DNA of 64,000 nucleotides. Origin: Clostridiales bacterium. Its GTDB lineage: Bacteria; Bacillota; Clostridia; Oscillospirales; Oscillospiraceae. Below, one piece after another: positions 7,578 to 15,971 of this stretch. Numbering within the stretch: the stretch's first letter is position 1; every line of letters begins with the position of its first letter. The translations under genes were made by a program, and so were the position numbers. The notes beneath the pieces are model-generated. The model worked only from the letters and a program-made list of their open reading frames with translations. It had not been told where the DNA came from and did no database searches. The DNA lies in assembly GCA_022787565.1 (NCBI GenBank), contig JALFVN010000040.1, forward strand, positions 1 to 64,000, given 5' to 3'.

Positions 7578-8299
7578 TCCGCCTCCTTTACCAGCTTGAC
7601 AAAGGCTTCTTCAAAGCGTTCCGTACCGGCCTGGGCTTTGATCTCTGCCGGGGTGCCCAGAGCGATCAGCCGGCCATTTTTCATGATGCCGGTCCGGTCG
7701 GACAGCGCCTCGGCCTCCTCCATGTAGTGGGTGGTGAGCACAATGGTCATGCGGCCCTTAAGACTGCGGATCAGGTCCCACAGCTCACTGCGGGCCAGCA
7801 CGTCAAGGCCCAGGGTGGGCTCATCCAGAAAGAGAATTTCCGGGTCGGAGATCAGCGCCATGGCGATGCTGAGACGCCGCTGCCAGCCGCCGGAGAGCTT
7901 CCCTGCCTTGCGGGATAAAACGCTTTCCAGCCCCAGCTTTTCAGACAGCTCCCCAATTTTTGCGGCGGTCTCCGCCTTGTTCATGCCGTGGATACCCGCC
8001 ATCAGCGCAAGGTTTTCCCGGACGCTGAGCAGAGGGGCCACCGCTGTCTCCTGGGGAGAGACGGCGATAATGGATTTCACCCCGTCGCTGTCACGGAGAA
8101 TGCTTTTGCCCTTTAACAGCGCGTCTCCGCTGTCCGGGCGGGTCAGGCAGGAGAGCATTTTGATGGTGGTGGTCTTGCCCGCGCCGTTTACTCCTAAAAG
8201 AGAAAACAGCTCTCCGGCGCCGATTTCCAGACTGAGCCGGTCAACGGCGGTAATGTCCCTGTACCGTTTGCTCAGTTTTTTTATTTCGATCGCGGTCAT
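7571..8299 (-). CDS. ABC exporter ATP-binding protein
   Basis: A 242-residue nucleotide-binding subunit. Walker A is GVNGAGKTTT (about 37-46), the signature is LSGGWQRRLSIA (about 134-145) and Walker B with catalytic glutamate is ILFLDEPTLGLD (about 154-165), followed by the switch histidine in LTTHYMEEA. It belongs to the DrrA/CcmA-like drug-export group. Translation is coupled on both sides: a 4-bp overlap with the TetR gene upstream and 7 bp with the permease downstream. Confidence 0.92.
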   Translation of the reverse strand: MTAIEIKKLSKRYRDITAVDRLSLEIGAGELFSLLGVNGAGKTTTIKMLSCLTRPDSGDALLKGKSILRDSDGVKSIIAVSPQETAVAPLLSVRENLALMAGIHGMNKAETAAKIGELSEKLGLESVLSRKAGKLSGGWQRRLSIAMALISDPEILFLDEPTLGLDVLARSELWDLIRSLKGRMTIVLTTHYMEEAEALSDRTGIMKNGRLIALGTPAEIKAQAGTERFEEAFVKLVKEAEW

Positions 8300-8868
8300 T
8301 TTTCTCCCTCCTCTGCCAGAAAGCGAAGCTTCATTCCCTCATAGGCATCTGTCATTATCCGGCTGATCATGTCCTTGTCCCAGTTCAGATAGGAAGTGGC
8401 GCACATGGTGGCGATGCCATGGACGCAGACCCACATTTCCAGGTGGAACAGACTGGCCCGCTCCCGGTCAAGGCCGGTGCTGCGCTGAATCATATCGAGG
8501 ATACCGTCAAAATCCCCGCCGTCGTTTTTCGGTGGCTCAGCGCTGCGGTCGCGCATGAACAGCAGGCGGAAAAGCTGCTTTTCCTCTCTGGCGAAGCGGA
8601 TGTAAGCCATGCCGCTGGCCTTATAGGGCGGGAACTCGCCGCTTGCCACTTCGGTACGGAGATAGTGCTGATAGACCTGCTCCGCGTAGCACAGGGCGTC
8701 GGCCTTCAGCGCCTCCATGGAGGCGTAGTTGGAAAAGATGGGCTGGGTGGAACAGCCGAGGCGGGAGGCCAGCGCTCTGGCGTTTACCGCGTCAAAACCG
8801 CTCTGACGGATGATCTCCACGCAGGCGGAGAGAATATCCTCCCTGGTGACTTTCGCTTTGGGCGGCAT
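8296..8868 (-). CDS. TetR-family regulator of the ABC-2 exporter
   Basis: A 190-residue TetR/AcrR-type repressor. The N-terminal helix-turn-helix (residues 8-52) includes ILSACVEIIRQSGFDAVNAR and LGCSTQPIFSNYASMEALKA. The C-terminal half is the ligand and dimer domain. It is first in the operon with the exporter ATPase and permease. An AT-rich inverted repeat between its promoter and start codon is a good autoregulatory operator. The likely role is to keep the exporter off until a toxic ligand is bound. Confidence 0.85.
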   Translation of the reverse strand: MPPKAKVTREDILSACVEIIRQSGFDAVNARALASRLGCSTQPIFSNYASMEALKADALCYAEQVYQHYLRTEVASGEFPPYKASGMAYIRFAREEKQLFRLLFMRDRSAEPPKNDGGDFDGILDMIQRSTGLDRERASLFHLEMWVCVHGIATMCATSYLNWDKDMISRIMTDAYEGMKLRFLAEEGEK

Positions 8869-8884
8869 GGTATACCCTCCTTAA

Positions 8885-8938
8885 ATAACATAAGTTATAT
8901 AACGATTGTTATTATACACATCTCCCGCAATTTGTCAA
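8885..8938 (-). promoter_or_regulatory. Promoter and operator of the tetR-ABC operon
   Basis: On the minus strand TTGACA (8933-8938) is spaced 16 bp from TATAAT (8911-8916). Just downstream, an AT-rich inverted repeat with AACA/TGTT ends (about 8887-8910) lies where a TetR dimer would block transcription. Confidence 0.75.
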
Positions 8939-8976
8939 TAAAAAATCGCCGGACGAGAAGTCCGGCGAATTTTTTG
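8939..8976 (-). terminator. Terminator of the KaiC-like/PEP-synthase gene
   Basis: TCGCCGGAC pairs with GTCCGGCGA. On the minus strand the stem is followed by TTTTTTATTG, a canonical intrinsic terminator. Confidence 0.8.
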
Positions 8977-8986
8977 GAGAAGAAGA

Positions 8987-11563
8987 TCAGACCTTGGCCA
9001 AAAAGCAATCCTGGCTGCCCACTTCGGCATACAGGATCCCGCCCCGTGGACCCAGGTCGTAAACGGAGATGACCTGTTCCAGCCCGTCGCCAACAGGCGA
9101 AAAGTCACTGTAGCGGTCGGGCATACTGCGGAAAAGCTCGTCATTGAACAGACAGCCCTCCTCGTCGCGGTACAGGGCGGCATAGAAGATCCGGGACTCC
9201 ACAAGATCCTGGAAAAAGTGACTGCCGTAGGAAAGCTCCGGCCGCATACCGTGGGAGCTGTAGGCCACCTCACACATACAGGTATAGCGGGAAATCTCTG
9301 CAAAGCTCACCGGCACGCCCAGACTGGGCGTGGTGGTGCCCCAGCGGCCCGGTCCGATCAGCACCGCGCCCTCTTTTGTCAGCAGCGTGTTCAGCTCACC
9401 GATCCTGCGGGCCACAGCGTATTTCAGACGCTCCGGCAGCTCCAGATATTCCTCCGCCCGGACAAACACCGCGTAGCGCACGGGGATGCACACATTGCCG
9501 CCCATAAAGTTGCCTTTTATGCGGAAGAAAAAGTCCTTTACCTTGGGCATCACCCCGGCCTGTCCCATGCCGTGGGTCTGCAGAGTGCGGCATTGGAGCA
9601 GGTTGATCCGGTACTCCCCGGCGCGGTTAAAGCTGCAGGCGTATTCCACGTCCACCGGGTAGTCATAGATTTTTTCCAGCGTTGCCATGATCAGGCCCAG
9701 ATCATCAGTAAATTTTGTGCGGCGCAGCAGGCGGTTGAAGCTGACGATATCCGGGGCCTGCACGCCGGTCAGCCCCAACTCCCGGTAATGGGCGGCGGCA
9801 GCCATGTCCGGCTCCATAAAGAGCAAGGGATCCGCGCCCATCTCCGCCTTGTGCAGACTTTCGATATCCACGGTACGGAAGCGGTTCTCCTTCAGATCGA
9901 TCAGATCCACCTTGTGCTGGGAGTACTTGTACTCATCGCCATATTCCACCATAGGCGGGGCAAGGGGATCGTCCAGCTTGATAAAACGGGCGTAGTCATC
10001 CGCCTCACGGTCCACGGCTCTTGTGCCCATGCCGAAAACCAGCCGCAGCATACCCCTGTTTTCAAGAGAGGCGCCGGTGCCTGCCATATACAGGTTTTTG
10101 GAGTGGCCCACGCCGGCTACATGGGGGTAATAATACTGCCCCCGCCTGTCGCCGCTGACGCGCATGACCAGCAGGGCCATCTGTTCGTCCCGGTCAAGCA
10201 GATTGCGCTCCGCCCTGTATTTGAAGGCGTCGGCGCTGACGGTGCTGGCGTAAACAGTGCGTACTGCGTTTTCAAATACCCGGTAGCGCTCCTCCAGCGT
10301 GCCCTGGTTGGGGCAGAATACACTTTCGTATTTTCCGGCAAAGGCGTTGCCGATGCCGTCTTCCAGCAGAGAGCTGGAGCGTACAATGATAGGCGACTGG
10401 CCGAAATATTCCAGCATGGAGAGAAACTGCTCCTTGATGGTGGGCATAAACTCACCCTGAAGCAGCCGGTCACGAAATTCCGGGGCCAGGCGCATGTAGT
10501 CCTCCGGCTCGATCATCCGGGTACGCAGGTCCCAGGTGTTGTTCTGTACCGCGTAGGTATAGAATACATCCGCGCCGATAAAATAGGAGTCGTGGGGCTC
10601 AATCCGTTCCTGATAAAGCTCCGGCAGGGTGTCACGGATAATGTTGCGGGCCAGGAGCATGCCCACGGCCTTGCCGCCGATACAGCCGGTGCCGATCTCC
10701 CGCTTTTTGATGTCCATCAGGTCGCGGACGGAGAAATATTTCCGGCAGAGCTCCAGCCTTGTAGGCTCCGTGCCCAGCAGGCAGCGCATGATGTTCTCCT
10801 TCAGCGCCACCCCGTCCGGGTCGGTGGGTTCCCCGGCTCCGGCGCTTACCGAGTCGAACATGCTGTCCCAGCAGTCCCGGCGCTCGCCGGTCTGGGTGAA
10901 AATGTCGAAAATGGCGTAATTTTCAATGCTGGAGGTGATCACCCGGCTGCTGTTGCCGCTGATTCTAATGGGGAAGAACATGCTGTCCGTACTGCGCCCC
11001 TCGGCCTTCAGCGGGTGGATATAGATGCTGCTCTCCAGCGTTCTGACATTCATCAGCACGGAGGTGGCCCGGCGGATGCGGGAGATGGTCTCGTAGATGT
11101 GCCGCTCGTATTTGATGGGCACATAGGCAATGGCGTTTTGTTTTTGCAGGAAGGGACTGGTCAGGCAGAAAAAGTTGCAGATCATCAGGTCGGAGAACCA
11201 GTACCGCTGCAGCTCGGAGAGGCAGTCGAAAATGTAAAAGCTGTTGGGTTCCTCCCGACTGATGATGCGGTGTACCTGGACGGCAAAGGTCTCAAAGCCA
11301 ACGGCCGGGTCCAGTATATACTTTTTCACATTGGCGCCCCGGCCCTGCAGGGCGGCAGCGTCGATGACCTCCTCGTGGTCGCCGAAGCGCAGGTATACGA
11401 TGCGCTGCCCGCTGCGGGCCACCGTGGAGACAAAACGGGTCGCCACATAGACATAGTCACCGATGTCCTCGATCTGCCAGGTCACGGTATCTCCGGCACG
11501 GAGGAAGTCGAGGGACCGGTCAAGGGCTTCAATTCCGGTACTGACTTGCGGGGTATTGCTCAT
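8987..11563 (-). CDS. RecA/KaiC-like domain fused to PEP/pyruvate-binding domain
   Basis: An 858-residue protein with two recognisable parts. Residues 1 to about 220 start STGIEALDRSLDFLRAGDTV and look like a KaiC/RecD-type RecA fold, including a strand-plus-acid segment FYIFDCLSEL. The usual P-loop is replaced by AGDTVTWQIEDIGD, so ATP binding there is doubtful. From about residue 385 the sequence IIVRSSSLLEDGIGNAFAGK marks the ATP-grasp-type nucleotide-binding domain of PEP synthase and pyruvate phosphate dikinase. I see no phosphohistidine swivel domain and no PEP-binding barrel, so this is not a complete PEP synthase. It is monocistronic with a strong promoter. The reaction is unknown; a phosphotransferase or glycan-kinase-like activity is possible. 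Confidence 0.72.
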   Translation of the reverse strand: MSNTPQVSTGIEALDRSLDFLRAGDTVTWQIEDIGDYVYVATRFVSTVARSGQRIVYLRFGDHEEVIDAAALQGRGANVKKYILDPAVGFETFAVQVHRIISREEPNSFYIFDCLSELQRYWFSDLMICNFFCLTSPFLQKQNAIAYVPIKYERHIYETISRIRRATSVLMNVRTLESSIYIHPLKAEGRSTDSMFFPIRISGNSSRVITSSIENYAIFDIFTQTGERRDCWDSMFDSVSAGAGEPTDPDGVALKENIMRCLLGTEPTRLELCRKYFSVRDLMDIKKREIGTGCIGGKAVGMLLARNIIRDTLPELYQERIEPHDSYFIGADVFYTYAVQNNTWDLRTRMIEPEDYMRLAPEFRDRLLQGEFMPTIKEQFLSMLEYFGQSPIIVRSSSLLEDGIGNAFAGKYESVFCPNQGTLEERYRVFENAVRTVYASTVSADAFKYRAERNLLDRDEQMALLVMRVSGDRRGQYYYPHVAGVGHSKNLYMAGTGASLENRGMLRLVFGMGTRAVDREADDYARFIKLDDPLAPPMVEYGDEYKYSQHKVDLIDLKENRFRTVDIESLHKAEMGADPLLFMEPDMAAAAHYRELGLTGVQAPDIVSFNRLLRRTKFTDDLGLIMATLEKIYDYPVDVEYACSFNRAGEYRINLLQCRTLQTHGMGQAGVMPKVKDFFFRIKGNFMGGNVCIPVRYAVFVRAEEYLELPERLKYAVARRIGELNTLLTKEGAVLIGPGRWGTTTPSLGVPVSFAEISRYTCMCEVAYSSHGMRPELSYGSHFFQDLVESRIFYAALYRDEEGCLFNDELFRSMPDRYSDFSPVGDGLEQVISVYDLGPRGGILYAEVGSQDCFLAKV

Positions 11564-11592
11564 TTTTTGTGCACCTCCCAGGTCTTTTTTCC

Positions 11593-11622
11593 ATTATAAT
11601 ATACGAAAACACTACTTTTCAA
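11593..11622 (-). promoter_or_regulatory. Sigma-A-type promoter
   Basis: TTGAAA (11617-11622) and TATAAT (11593-11598) on the minus strand are 18 bp apart. They lie 30 bp before the start of the PEP-binding gene, whose ribosome site is GGGAGGTG. Confidence 0.75.
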
Positions 11623-11660
11623 TATAAAATTGGTCGAATTGCTGTGGTAAAGTAAGAGAA

Positions 11661-11710
11661 GAGGCGGCCTCACCCGCATATCACAAGGTGAGACTGCCTC
11701 TTTTCTTTTT
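11661..11710. terminator. Terminator beyond the ABC exporter operon
   Basis: GAGGCGGCCTCACC pairs, with one mismatch, with GGTGAGACTGCCTC. A T-rich tail (TTTTCTTTTT) follows on the plus strand and a pyrimidine-rich one on the minus strand. Confidence 0.6.
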
Positions 11711-13616
11711 ATTCAAGCTCAAAGGCGCCGGTATAGAGCTGGTAATAGGTGCCTTTTTCCGCAAGCAGCTTTTCATGGCTGCCCCGCTCAATGATGCGGC
11801 CGTGGTCCAGCACCATAATCACGTCAGAGTTCATTACGGTGGAGAGCCGGTGGGCGATGACGAACACCGTCCTGCCCTCCATCAGCTTATCCATACCCCG
11901 CTGCACGATGGCCTCGGTACGGGTATCGATGGAGGAAGTGGCTTCGTCCAGGATCATCACCGGAGGGTCTGCCACGGCAGCTCTGGCAATGGCAATGAGC
12001 TGGCGCTGGCCCTGGGAGAGGTTTGCACCATTGTTGGACAGCATGGTGTTGTAGCCTTCCGGCAGACGGCTGATAAAGTCGTCTGCGCCGGAGAGCCTTG
12101 CCGCCTCCCGGCAGTCCTCGTCGCTGGCGTCCAGCCGGCCGTAGCGGATATTTTCCATAACGGTGCCGGTGAACAGGTTGGTGTCCTGCAAAACGATGCC
12201 CAGAGAGCGGCGCAGGTCAGATTTTCTGATCTTGTTGATGTTGATGCCGTCGTAACGGATCTTGCCGTCGGCAATGTCGTAAAAGCGGTTAATGAGATTG
12301 GTGATGGTAGTCTTGCCCGCGCCCGTAGCGCCTACAAAGGCCACCTTCTGTCCTGGCTCCGCGTAGACGGAGACATCGTGGAGCACTTCCTCGCCCTCCA
12401 CATAGGAGAAGTCCACGTCAAACAGCCGGACATCACCCCGCAGCGGGGTATAGCTCAGGCTGCCGTCGCTGTGGGGATGCCGCCAGGCCCAGTGCCCGGT
12501 GTGCTTCTCAGTCTCCCTCAGACTGCCGTCAGGGCCTTCCTCCACGTTGACCAGGGTGACGTAGCCCTCGTCGTCCTCCGGCTTTTCATCCATCAGGCTG
12601 AAGACCCGGGCCGCGCCCGCGCCGGCCATGACAATGGAGTTGATCTGCTGGGAGAGCTGGTTGACATTGCCGGTGAACTGCTTTGCCATGTTCAGGAAGG
12701 GGACAAGAATGCTGATGCTGAAGGCTTTACCGGAAAAGCTCAGATTAGGCAGCCCGGACAGAAGGAAAACGCCGCCGGCCAGCGCCAGGGTAACATACAG
12801 AATGTTTCCGATATTGCCGATGATGGGGCCCAGCACATTGGCGTAAGCATGGGCGCGGAAGCTGTTTTCAAACAGCTCGCCGTTTATCCGGTCGAAATCC
12901 TCAATGCTCTGCGCTTCATGGCAGAACACCTTAATGACCTTCTGACCGTTCATCATCTCCTGAACGTAACCCTCTGTGGCCGCCACGGACTTCTGCTGCC
13001 GCATAAAATATTTGGCGGAGCCGCCTCCCACCTTCCGGGAGGCAAAGATCATCGCAGCTACGCCCAGAAGCAGGATCAATGTCATCCATATGCTGAAATA
13101 GAGCATGATGCTGAACACGCAAAGCACAATGGCTCCGGCCTGAATGATGGAGGGCAGGGACTGGGACACCAGTTGACGAAGGGTGTCAATGTCGTTGGTG
13201 TAATAGCTCATGATATCGCCGTGCTTATGGGTATCAAAGTAGCGGATGGGCAGGTCCTGCATTCCGTCAAACATCTCCTGACGGAGTTTGTTCAGAAAGC
13301 CCTGGGTCATGTAGGCCATCAGCTGGGAGTATGCCACCATGGAGATGATGGACAGGGCATACAGAACAATCAGCAGGGTGATGTAGGGGAGGATCTCCGC
13401 TTTGGCGGCCATCCAGTCACCGCCCCGGTACCATTTTTCCACAACGGCAAGAATGTTCTGAATGAACAGCGAGGGGATAGATGAGACGATGGAGGAGAAA
13501 AGAATGCACAGCATGGTCAGCGGGGCCAGCACAGGATAATAGCCGAACAGTTTCTTTATTACCCGCACAAGGGGATTTTTCCCTTTTTCGTAAGTCATGG
13601 GGGGACGTTTATTCAT
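11709..13616 (-). CDS. ABC exporter subunit with intact catalytic site (BmrD/LmrCD-like)
   Basis: A 635-residue half-transporter: six membrane helices, then a nucleotide-binding domain. The ATPase has Walker A GATGAGKTT, signature LSQGQRQLIAIA and Walker B MILDEATSSID with the catalytic glutamate. A roughly 60-residue insertion between the membrane and ATPase domains (including HTGHWAWRHPHSDGSL) is typical of one partner in heterodimeric exporters. I chose the start at 13616 because AGGAGGTG precedes it; it overlaps the partner gene by 8 bp. With the next gene and the MarR regulator it forms a drug- or peptide-export operon. Confidence 0.9.
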   Translation of the reverse strand: MNKRPPMTYEKGKNPLVRVIKKLFGYYPVLAPLTMLCILFSSIVSSIPSLFIQNILAVVEKWYRGGDWMAAKAEILPYITLLIVLYALSIISMVAYSQLMAYMTQGFLNKLRQEMFDGMQDLPIRYFDTHKHGDIMSYYTNDIDTLRQLVSQSLPSIIQAGAIVLCVFSIMLYFSIWMTLILLLGVAAMIFASRKVGGGSAKYFMRQQKSVAATEGYVQEMMNGQKVIKVFCHEAQSIEDFDRINGELFENSFRAHAYANVLGPIIGNIGNILYVTLALAGGVFLLSGLPNLSFSGKAFSISILVPFLNMAKQFTGNVNQLSQQINSIVMAGAGAARVFSLMDEKPEDDEGYVTLVNVEEGPDGSLRETEKHTGHWAWRHPHSDGSLSYTPLRGDVRLFDVDFSYVEGEEVLHDVSVYAEPGQKVAFVGATGAGKTTITNLINRFYDIADGKIRYDGININKIRKSDLRRSLGIVLQDTNLFTGTVMENIRYGRLDASDEDCREAARLSGADDFISRLPEGYNTMLSNNGANLSQGQRQLIAIARAAVADPPVMILDEATSSIDTRTEAIVQRGMDKLMEGRTVFVIAHRLSTVMNSDVIMVLDHGRIIERGSHEKLLAEKGTYYQLYTGAFELE

Positions 13617-15351
13617 GCTGCTCACCTCCTCTGGTCTGCTGCTCATATACCTCTCTGTAAATGCTGTTGGAGGCCAGCAGCTCCTCGTGCTTGCCTACGG
13701 CGGAGATGCGCCCGTTATCCAGCACCACGATCATGTCTGCGTCCTGCACGGAGGAAATACGCTGGGCGATAATGATTTTGGTGGTCTCCGGAATATAGGT
13801 CCGGAAGCCCTCCCGGATCAGCGCGTCAGTCTTGGTGTCCACGGCGCTGGTGGAGTCGTCCAGAATAAGGATTTTCGGCTTTTTCAGCAGAGCCCTTGCG
13901 ATGCACAGGCGCTGCTTCTGCCCGCCGGACACGTTGGTTCCGCCCTGTTCGATCCGGGAATCGTAACCCTCGGGGAAAGAGCGGACAAACTCATCCGCCT
14001 GGGCCAGTCTGCAGGCCTGAACGATTTCCTCGTCGGTGGCGTTTTCGTTGCCCCAGCGGAGGTTCTCCTTTATGGTTCCGGAAAACAGCAGGTTTTTCTG
14101 GAGCACTACGGATACCGCGCTTCTCAAGGTATCCAGATCATAGTCCCGCACATCAACGCCGCCCACCTTCACCGAGCCTTCGGTCACATCGTAAAGTCTG
14201 GGGATAAGCTGGACCAGAGTGGATTTGCTGGAGCCGGTGCCGCCCAGAATGCCCACAGTCATACCGGAGTCAATATGCAGGTCAATGTCTGCAAGGGCAT
14301 TTTTCTTCGCCTCTTTGGAATATTTGAAGGAGACGCCCTGAAAATCAACGGAGCCATCCTTTACCTGGGTTACGGGGGCCTCCGGATTGGAGAGAGCCGG
14401 CTCTTCGCAGAGCACTTCATAGATCCTCTTCATGGACTCGGCGGACATGGTGAGCATCACATAGATCATGGAGATCATCATCAGGGACATAAGGATCATA
14501 AAGCCGTAGGTCAGCATGGCGGCAATCTGTCCTACATCGATGATCTGACCGCCGCTGGTGACGATCAGCCTGGCGCCCACAAACAGCACAAAGACCATGT
14601 TGAAGTACAGGCAAAGCTGCATCAGCGGAGAGTTCAGCGCAACGATTCGCTCGGCTCTGGTAAAATCCCTGCAGATATTATCCGACGCTTTACCGAACTT
14701 GACCTTCTCATACTCCTCACGGGAGAAGCCCTTGACTACCCGCATGGCCCGGACATTTTCTTCGATGGACTCGTTCATTTTATCGTATTTTCTGAATACG
14801 GCGCGGAAAGCGGGCATGGCCTTGCGCCCGATCAGGATCAGTCCGAAGAGAAGCACCGGCACGATGAAAAGGAAGGTGGCTGCCAGAGGGCCGCCCAGAA
14901 CAAAGCCCATGATCATGGCGAACAGGAACATCAGCGGCGCTCTTATGGCAATGCGGATCACCATCATGAAGGACATCTGTACGTTCACCACATCCGTGGT
15001 CATCCGCGTCACCAGAGAGGCGGAGGAAAAACGGTCGATATTCTCAAAAGAGAAGGCCTGCACCCGACTGAAAATATCATGCCGCAGGTTTTTGGAAAAG
15101 CCGGCGGAAGCTTTTGCGGCAAAATAGCCTGCCGCGCCCCCGCAGCCCAGGGACAACATGGCCATAAGCACCAACAGGATACCTGTCTGCACCACTTCCG
15201 ACATGGGGACAGCGGCCTTTATGGCATTGACCAGATCGGCGGTGAAGAAGGGGATCAGCACTTCCAGAAATGCCTCGCCGCTGATAAAAATAAGCGTGAG
15301 GATGGTGGGAAGCCTGTATTCCCTGATACATGAAGCAAGTTTCTTAATCAT
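13609..15351 (-). CDS. ABC exporter subunit with degenerate catalytic site (BmrC-like)
   Basis: A 580-residue half-transporter with six membrane helices and a C-terminal ATPase. Walker A is GGTGSSKST (alanine/glycine replaced by serine), the signature is VSGGQKQRLCIA, and the Walker B end is LILDDSTSAVD. Aspartate thus replaces the catalytic glutamate. This degeneracy, paired with the intact site of the downstream subunit, is the hallmark of heterodimeric exporters such as BmrCD and LmrCD. It overlaps the MarR gene by 8 bp upstream. The substrate is unknown. Confidence 0.9.
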   Translation of the reverse strand: MIKKLASCIREYRLPTILTLIFISGEAFLEVLIPFFTADLVNAIKAAVPMSEVVQTGILLVLMAMLSLGCGGAAGYFAAKASAGFSKNLRHDIFSRVQAFSFENIDRFSSASLVTRMTTDVVNVQMSFMMVIRIAIRAPLMFLFAMIMGFVLGGPLAATFLFIVPVLLFGLILIGRKAMPAFRAVFRKYDKMNESIEENVRAMRVVKGFSREEYEKVKFGKASDNICRDFTRAERIVALNSPLMQLCLYFNMVFVLFVGARLIVTSGGQIIDVGQIAAMLTYGFMILMSLMMISMIYVMLTMSAESMKRIYEVLCEEPALSNPEAPVTQVKDGSVDFQGVSFKYSKEAKKNALADIDLHIDSGMTVGILGGTGSSKSTLVQLIPRLYDVTEGSVKVGGVDVRDYDLDTLRSAVSVVLQKNLLFSGTIKENLRWGNENATDEEIVQACRLAQADEFVRSFPEGYDSRIEQGGTNVSGGQKQRLCIARALLKKPKILILDDSTSAVDTKTDALIREGFRTYIPETTKIIIAQRISSVQDADMIVVLDNGRISAVGKHEELLASNSIYREVYEQQTRGGEQHE

Positions 15352-15808
15352 CTTGTTGATTTCCTTTCCCGCAGCAGCCGGCGTTTTTCAACATCAGGTC
15401 TGCCATGGCAATCAGAGAAGCTTTCTGCTCTCCGCTCAGACCGCTGCACAAATTGTCAAACACCTGCCGGTCCACTTCTGCCATCTCCTGCCTGAGCTGC
15501 TTAGACTTTTCCGTGGAACAGATACATTTATACCGCCGGTCCTTTGCTCCCGGGCGGCAGACAACAAAGCCCTGCTTTTCCAGCCGCTTGATGATTGCTG
15601 TCATTGTCGGGTGCGTCACATGGGTAGCCAGCTCAAGATCCTTCTGGTAGACCTCCTCCTGCCCGGAGCGCTCCAGCCGGTCAAGCTGCCCCAATACGCC
15701 GAACTGTACCCCTGTCAGCTCTTTTTCCTTCAGCAGTTCGTCAAGCTGTTTTTTGAACGAACGGTGCAAAAGGGAAAAACGCAGGCCGATGGGCATTTCT
15801 TTTTCCAT
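15344..15808 (-). CDS. MarR-family regulator of the ABC exporter
   Basis: A 154-residue winged-helix repressor. The DNA-binding region spans about residues 35-100, with helix DLELATHVTHPTMTAIIKRL and wing GFVVCRPGAKDRRYK. It is first in the operon with the two exporter subunits, with overlapping genes. A palindrome lies 15 bp upstream of its start, and the arrangement (marR-ABC-ABC) is a common ligand-induced efflux unit. Confidence 0.88.
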   Translation of the reverse strand: MEKEMPIGLRFSLLHRSFKKQLDELLKEKELTGVQFGVLGQLDRLERSGQEEVYQKDLELATHVTHPTMTAIIKRLEKQGFVVCRPGAKDRRYKCICSTEKSKQLRQEMAEVDRQVFDNLCSGLSGEQKASLIAMADLMLKNAGCCGKGNQQDD

Positions 15809-15822
15809 GAAAACACCTCTAT

Positions 15823-15842
15823 ATAAGTCGTGTGCGACATAT
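15823..15842. promoter_or_regulatory. Palindromic candidate MarR operator
   Basis: A 20-bp inverted repeat, ATAnGTCG-TGTG-CGACnTAT, sits just before the MarR gene. Its length and symmetry fit a MarR dimer. Confidence 0.65.
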
Positions 15843-15971
15843 TTTAACGGGATTCTCTGCCCTTGTCAATATACAATCTGTAAATAATGGCTCCGGCGCT
15901 GAAGTTGACAAGCAGGAATTCTTCTGATAACATATCCTCTTAACGAAGTTTTCTTTACAGGAGGCGGGAGA

